Origin: Elysia chlorotica
Lineage: Eukaryota > Mollusca > Gastropoda > Plakobranchidae
Direction: 5' to 3'
Assembly: GCA_003991915.1 (NCBI GenBank)
Contig: RQTK01000135.1
Location: 530,479-594,478, forward strand
DNA: 64,000 nucleotides
The translations under genes and the position numbers were made by a program. The notes under the pieces are model-generated. The model worked only from the letters and a program-made list of their open reading frames with translations. It ran no database searches and was not told the DNA's origin. Below, in pieces: positions 57,995-64,000 of the stretch (position 1 is its first letter; each line of letters begins with the position of its first letter).

Positions 57995-59049
57995 GTGAGT
58001 GTTTTGGCCTTTACTGGATCTAGATCTAGATCTATAATATTCTGGATCTAATTTATCTAGACTCTAGATCTCCAGAACCAATATAGATCCTTGATCTAGG
58101 CTCTATTAATTTGTTGTATGTTTTTTTTTTATGGACAAGCTGAAGATAAAAGGCAAAGTTGGTATTTAAACTGCTACTAACGTGTGTGTGTGTGTGTTGT
58201 CTGTAGACTGAATGCACAGGGTATGAAACGTTAACCATACCATAGACTACAGTATTAGGCGCTCTATCTAATCTAGGAGTATTCTTGATGTACGAGTGGA
58301 GAGCAAAACTGAGTGTGTAATCATATAAAGAGAATAAAATGTACAATCCCACCCGTATGGGTTATGGTCCGTTATTATTCAACCTTTTTTTTTCAATGTA
58401 GGCCTACATAGCATGCTCAAAGTCTGTCATTCTATTTTTTCCTACACGTACTTTTATATATAACGTGTCTGTTTACAAAACAACTACATACCGTGACTTC
58501 ATATGAATGTTATTGTAAATCATGGTTATTTCACAAAGGTTAAAAAAAAATCGACAACGGGTAATATATTATTTTGGGGAAATCAATGACTGCAAAATAT
58601 TAACAAGCTTTCTTCCTGTTTTCAAAGTTCATAGAGCTCTACATACATCATACATGTGGTAAAATCTTGGCTAAGGCACAGAGGGAGTTAACTTTACACT
58701 CGGTGCATGCCAAAGTCACGTTTTGTTTATGTTTATGCTTTGGTCACCAGCTGCTGCTGTGTTTGCTTGACTGTGTATATCAGTCGGTTCGTGCTTGCCC
58801 GTACTATGTCAGGTCTTCATAGCATACAGTACGGCCCTCTGCAAATCTTATGTCTACTAAGTTTGGCGAGACACAGTACATGTGCAGTAAAAATAGTGAA
58901 TATTATGCGAATGGTCTGACTCTAGGCTACCCGGAGGGCAAGACGGCTCACGTAAGGAAGGCTAATCTAAATCACACACACACATACTCATGCTTGGTTA
59001 GCTTGTGGACATTCTTTTATTGCCTCATTAAACATCACTGCTTAAGTGT

Positions 59050-59790
59050 CATAAGTGTGCAATAGGAAGAAAGCACCACAAGTGTACAATAGAAGAAAGC
59101 ACCACAAGTGTACAATAGAAGAAAGCACCACAAGTGTTCAATAGTGTGCAATAGGAAGAAAGCACTACAAATGTACAATAGAAGAAAGCACCACAAGTGT
59201 ACAATAGAAGAAAACGCCCTAAGTGTGCATTAGTGTGCAATAGGAAGAAAGCACTACAAATGTACAATAGAAGAAAGCACCACAAGTGTACAATAGAAGA
59301 AAACGCCCTAAGTGTGCATTAGTAAGAAAGTGTACAATACAAGAAAACGCCATAAGTGAGCAATAGGAAGAAAGCACCACAAGTGTACAATAGAAGAAAA
59401 CGAATGTATTAATATGTATTTACATGTTTTATAACAAATTATTATGCACACTGAAATGTAGGAAAGAAAGCACTACAAGTGTACAATAGAAGAAAGCACC
59501 ACAAGTGTACAATAGAAGAAAACGCCCTAAGTGTGCATTAGGAAGAAAGCACCACAAGTGTACAATAGAAGAAAACACCATAAGTGTACAATAGGAAGAA
59601 AGCACCACAAGTGTACAATAGAAGAAAACGCCCTAAGTGTGCATTAGTAAGAAAGTGTACAATACAAGAAAAGGCCATAAGTGAGCAATAGAAAGAAAGC
59701 ACCACAAGTGTACAATAGAAGAAAACGAATGTATAATATGTATTTACATGCTTCACAAGAAATTATTATGCACACTGAAATGTAGGCCTA
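59050..59790. repeat. 27 bp minisatellite with higher-order structure, in kinesin intron 1
   Basis: The unit AGTGTACAATAGAAGAAAGC + ACCACAA recurs about 20 times with variants (ACGCCCTAAGTGTGCATT, ACTACAAAT). A distinct AATATGTATTTACATG...ATTATTATGCACACTGAA segment closes two blocks (to 59460 and to 59786), about 325 bases apart. Confidence 0.9.
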
Positions 59791-59800
59791 TAGATTCTTT

Positions 59801-59853
<53 letters not shown>
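59801..59853 (+). repeat. (CAA)n microsatellite
   Basis: About 17 CAA units directly follow the minisatellite. Confidence 0.95.
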
Positions 59854-59854
<1 letters not shown>

Positions 59855-60232
59855 CGAATTTAACCGTTCACTGTATTTGGTATCTCAGAGTCCAGGCAAC
59901 ATAACATACAAATAATTATCTCTGGACAGCGCATAGCTCTTCGTCTTGTAACATGTAGGTCCTGTGGATTGGGGTCATCAACATTTATTATTTCTTCTTC
60001 TTTTTTTTCTCCATGCCCCCCCTCTCTCTGTCTCCCTCTCCATTACTCTCTCTCTCTCACTCCATTACTGCCTCTCTCTCTGTGACTCTCCAACCAAAAT
60101 TTATAAGCCGGTTTGTTTTGCTTTGATTTGTCAAATTTTCATCAAAATAGAAAGTTATTTTATCACGTGCATCTGGCTTCCTGGTATGGTCAACGAACGG
60201 GCTGCCCAACAAAGCATGACAGCTGACACACT

Positions 60233-60390
60233 TTCGGTAGCATAGGGGTAGAGCATTGGCTTCCGACATAGAAGGTCCATGGTTCGAACGCCGCTCTGGC
60301 GGCCACGTTTTTTTTCTTCTACTGGTTGTGCCAGAGTCAGTACGTGTTTAATGTGACAAATCCCTGGGATCTCATCGCCGTGTATGACGT
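60233..60390 (+). mobile_element. SINE, 5' portion only
   Basis: The head is CGGTAGCATAGGGGTAGAGC, then GGCTTCCGACATAGAAGGTC and B box ATGGTTCGAACGCC. Part of the body follows (CTACTGGTTGTGCCAGAGTC, AATGTGAC). The GTTGGACGTTAAA tail is missing. Confidence 0.7.
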
Positions 60391-60399
60391 TTCTTGAGA

Positions 60400-62780
60400 T
60401 TTAGGAGACGTTAATCTAGAAGAGAGCTTGGGGGCACAAAGTAACGAAAGGTCCGCGTTTCGAATTCCATCTTTGATTGTCCTCATACGAGTCATAACAC
60501 TGTGCCTGTCTCTGGATACGTATCCGAAAAGATTTAATCAAACATCATTTTCTTAATATTATTAATGACTTTGTATCATTGCCTTGATAATTCGGGAAAC
60601 ACACCATCGTCTATTGTATGCACAGCCACATGGGTCTAGTAATACCACATGCTGCGTGTGTCAACCTGATAATGATATTCTGACCCAGTTACTCATTCTA
60701 AGTTACCAAGGCAAAAGTTTCATTGTTCAATGTGCTGTGCAGACATTCAACAATTATAGTCCCAACTCTCTTTTTGTTTGTTTGTTGTTGTTTTTTGTGT
60801 GTCTTATTAATATGCTCCATGAAAGGTTCCGTGAACATAAGTGTAATATTCCTTTGGCAAACTACACCTAATTACATTTAGACAATACGACACAGGAGCG
60901 GCAGTTCAACCATTATTACTCCAAGTTATAATAAAGTGAAAGCTTAATAGTAGACCAATTATAGAGCGTATTTATGGTAAACGTTTCACTTCAGTTAGAA
61001 TTGCGGCATATTGTTCAGACCTTAAAGGAATTTAGTTACAATAATAAAACAGTTTTGTTTGTACCATCTTCATATTGTGTTATCTATGGCTTCAAATGCT
61101 TTTTGTGCATTGTTAAGCATTATTTAAATGCTTTCGGTGGATATCAAATTTGATGCTATATATTTTTTTTTAATTGACCATATGTTACCCACAGACGAGA
61201 ACGAAATGGCTATTTTTAAATGTTAATTTCTCAATCTTTCGCTTTTTTTTAATGCCGAAAAATTCTGCCCTAGTGCTCAGTTGGTAACTTTAGCTAGAAT
61301 CTATATCTCGGCCTATTACATTAAAGGCCTTCTCAGTTTATGCCAGGTATATGTGACAGCTGTGGTACTCGTTTGGGTATCACGTGTCTACATCTACTGT
61401 CTAGATCTAGATAATGATTTAAATGAATATAATACGCTCTGCATTGCACTGCACCATTCTGAACTGTGTAGCGCCCCTTTTTTTCTTTTACTTTTAAAGT
61501 GCTTTTCAAAGAATGTCCATGGAATCTTTTAGTGCATATATTTAGATAAGTATTACTTATTGCAGTGGAGTGGTTCTAAATATAAGTAACTGACTGAAAA
61601 TCTATTGCTGTAGCGAATGATCCGTCCTTATAAACTCAAACTCCACAAAATTTTTACATGTAGAAATTTTACGTTATAAACATGGATAAACAGTTACTTT
61701 TCACAGGTATCGTTTTGCAATCGTGGAAAGAGACAGCTTGACATAAAAATATTGTTGTATGGAAAAGGAGATGTTAAAGTCTGTTTCCTTATGTACTAAA
61801 AATAGCCATAGACGATCCTTGAAATCATAATGCCAACAATTGCACCGAGTAGTGAGAATATAACTATGTTACTGACTTATTATGGCATAAGAATTTTAAA
61901 CATACTACGATTTTTAGAAAAGAATAAGCAAGTTATTCCGCAAAATAAAGACCAATGGCTACACGTAGGATAAAAATAGGAATATTAGGGCATACATTCA
62001 AAGCTTTCAGTAGAACCCGCCCCCCTCCCCCACTAAAACATCAAAAAGTGTTCCTTTATATATTGAAAAAGAAGGCTGTGTAAACACGAGAAAGTACTCC
62101 GAGAGATACACTCTTTACGGAAATACATAGATCATAATTGTATTATATAATTATCTAGCTGTCTTTTTTGTTTGCTTTGTCTAACACTTAGTAGCATTGA
62201 AACAATGACAAAAAAGTGGGGGAAAAAACACAAATATAAAACAAGTAACTGCAACACCGTTATCATCCACCATAGAAACATTCTTATCAAACCGTAACAC
62301 GTTTAACCCATCCTTTCTCTTACTTCCTCCACCATTCGTCTCAGGTGAGTCACCAGGGACAAAATACTTCCCTTTTCCTTTTGTGTTATTCATGATTAAA
62401 TAACAACAGAATATTATCTTATCCAGGAAATGTTCCCATTAATCATACTATTAATCTGTCTTATAGACTCGACAGAAAGCCCACAAAAGTGGGCTAAATC
62501 CCCAGATTTTATATACTAAACACTACATAAACTATAATTATTTAGCTTTTCAAGGCTTCATATCATTTATCGCAGTCTTTGTAATGTTAAGATAGCGGCT
62601 TGTAGAAGTGAAGAAAAACAATACATGTGGTTCTCATGATAATTATGACGAAACTACAATTAATGTATCCGATCCACTTAATTGTCCCATTAAATAGTTC
62701 AATGAAAAAATAATGTTTCTCCAAAACTTTTAAAGAAAAAAAATCGTTTAGTTTTATTAAACAACTGAAACCTAAAAGGA
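60400..62780. other. Kinesin intron DNA without a recognised feature
   Basis: AT-rich. Several frames of 70-95 codons are open but none shows coding composition, a known domain or paired splice sites. Confidence 0.5.
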
Positions 62781-62786
62781 AAGAGG

Positions 62787-62985
62787 TGGTGGTAGTAGTG
62801 ATGGGCCTTGAGCGCTGGTTTCCGAAACAGGAGTTCTGGGTTCGAACCCCGCTCTGACAAACGTGTTTCCTTACTGGTGTCAGTTCATGTATAATGTGAT
62901 TTACTAACTGGCTGTTCCAGGTACCCCGCTCTGCGGTCACGTCCTCGATATATAGCCTTGTCACTGATGTAGGACTTAAGGAAAT
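62787..62985 (+). mobile_element. SINE, diverged, lacking the canonical tail
   Basis: Head GGGCCTTGAGCGCTGGTTTC and B box TGGGTTCGAACCCC (62838-62851) are followed by a short body with TACTGGTGTCAGTTCATGTA. The tail CACTGATGTAGGACTTAAGG is a decayed form of the family tail. Confidence 0.7.
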
Positions 62986-63151
62986 CAACATTTAACTTCG
63001 TATGAACATGTATTGCGGTTGGGAAAATATATTTTTTCCTCGCGATTTTCCCCTTGAATTCCCTTTCTTGTGATGAGTCAACTTACCAATGTTGTTGATG
63101 TGAGTATTGATCATAGCCTGGGCCAAACAATAGCGGTAATATCCATGCCCC

Positions 63152-63923
63152 CTCGGCCAGCCTTATATTGTGTATACATACATACATGTTTATGGTAGCT
63201 CAACGCGAGTGACTGGCTAGTGTCACAGCTGGCCAAAGACATGTAAACAAACATTAATAAATCTATACACCAAAACGTCTTATCAATCTGTGCAACTCCG
63301 TTCCCTCGGCCAGGTCTTATGCGTCATTGCTCACTTGCTGTACTCGACGTTTTATCCATTTGTTCTCACAGTGGACGATAATTGCTTAGTCGATCATGTT
63401 CTTGGCCAAAGGGCAGGGGTCCGTGGTTCGATTATCAGCTGGTGCCCCTGTTTCCTCACACGGGGACGTGAACTAACTAAAAAAATTAAATTTATATTAT
63501 CTTCACCATGTTTTTCGACATCACCAGCTTTCTGAGACTGAATATCCGTCCGCCCATAGATTTCCACTCTTTTTATTTTTTATGCCTCCACACGTTTTCA
63601 ATGTCCTCTCGGCCAGCCTTATTGTGTATACATACATACATGTTTATATTTCAATGGTAGCTCAACGCGAGTGACTGGCTAGTGTCACAGCTAATCAATG
63701 ACATGTAAACAAAAACATTATTAAATCTCTGTACATGTGCACCAAAACGTCTGAACAATCTCTGCTGCTCCATTCCTGCAGCCAGGTTTTGTGTGTCATT
63801 ACTCATCTGTTGTACTGGTCGTTTTATCCATTTGGTCGACTTACAATGGGTGCCAATAGCTCAGTCGATAGTGTTCTTGACAAAAGAGAAAAAAAAGTCT
63901 GTGGTTCGAATCTCAGCTAGTGT
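63152..63923 (+). repeat. Direct duplication of a ~300 bp segment with tRNA-like ends
   Basis: Copy 1 (63152-63450) and copy 2 (63607-63923) share CTCGGCCAGCCTTAT, GTATACATACATACATGTTT, TAGCTCAACGCGAGTGACTG, GCTAGTGTCACAGCT and GTTTTATCCATTTG. Each ends with a tRNA-like box pair: TTGCTTAGTCGAT...GTGGTTCGATTATC and TAGCTCAGTCGAT...GTGGTTCGAATCTC. This points to a second SINE-like family, duplicated in tandem or inserted twice. Confidence 0.7.
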
Positions 63924-64000
63924 ACCTTTTATGATTTATTTGGAAACCGCGGTGGCATGAAACTAATTTTAGAAAATACAATTTATTCTATACATACTGT

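Noticed and set aside
59049..59756. Cys/Phe/Leu-rich minus-strand frames with internal repeats (CGAFFYCT-like)
   Set aside because: The repeat is the 27-base minisatellite, a multiple of three, so open frames are expected by chance.
61197..61222. Acceptor-like ACAG followed by a frame RRERNGYF as a possible second kinesin exon
   Set aside because: The phase fits, but a stop follows after eight codons without a usable donor, and the kinesin pattern does not continue.
63850..63925. tRNA-like sequence with TAGCTCAGTCGAT and GTGGTTCGAATCTC
   Set aside because: No pairing acceptor stem, an A-rich insertion in the anticodon/variable region and a diverged sister copy 455 bases away make it a SINE-type relic, not a tRNA gene.

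Overview
The window is eukaryotic nuclear DNA. It is AT-rich and full of microsatellites, has many-exon genes with GT-AG introns, and contains one assembly gap (11526-11699). Protein similarity places the genes in an animal. tRNA-derived SINEs with a recurrent GTTGGACGTTAAA tail, dense CTAGAT-type clusters and long AT-rich introns suggest a mollusc, probably a gastropod. That placement is an inference and no search was run.

Layout. Positions 1-9700 are mostly low-complexity DNA and relics: a signal-peptide first exon on the minus strand at the left edge (141-194), a doubtful terminal exon (1541-1660), a ~900 bp polypyrimidine tract, two decayed Ty3/Gypsy integrase relics and SINEs. From 9728 to 20615 (+) lies a 19-exon gene for a 706-residue BTB plus WD40 protein of the KCTD3/SHKBP1 family. 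It is convergent with the 15-exon SRP54 gene (33502 down to 23176, -), which encodes 504 residues. Their predicted 3' ends are only about 0.2 kb apart. The 18-exon POLA2 gene follows (53127 down to 40384, -), encoding 612 residues of the DNA polymerase alpha B subunit. At 57948 (+) the first coding exon of a kinesin begins, divergent from POLA2; the rest lies beyond the right edge. All splice phases in the three complete genes were followed by hand and close without a frameshift.

The genes have housekeeping roles and do not form a pathway: co-translational ER targeting (SRP54), replication initiation (POLA2), a channel/ubiquitin-type adaptor (KCTD3-like) and microtubule transport (kinesin).

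The most interesting non-genic item is at 54028-54677, between POLA2 and the kinesin. It is a complete 650 bp element with two ~160 bp direct repeats, a 5 bp target-site duplication and a G-rich polypurine tract. Exactly where a primer-binding site belongs there is a 16-base sequence perfectly complementary to the element's own LTR rather than, apparently, to a tRNA. This is the layout of a self-priming LTR retrotransposon (Tf1/sushi type) in a TRIM-sized non-autonomous form. Also present are two copies of one Tigger/pogo-like element in SRP54 introns, foldback MITEs, a LINE 3' end with a premature stop, a higher-order minisatellite, and an E2F-type site upstream of POLA2.
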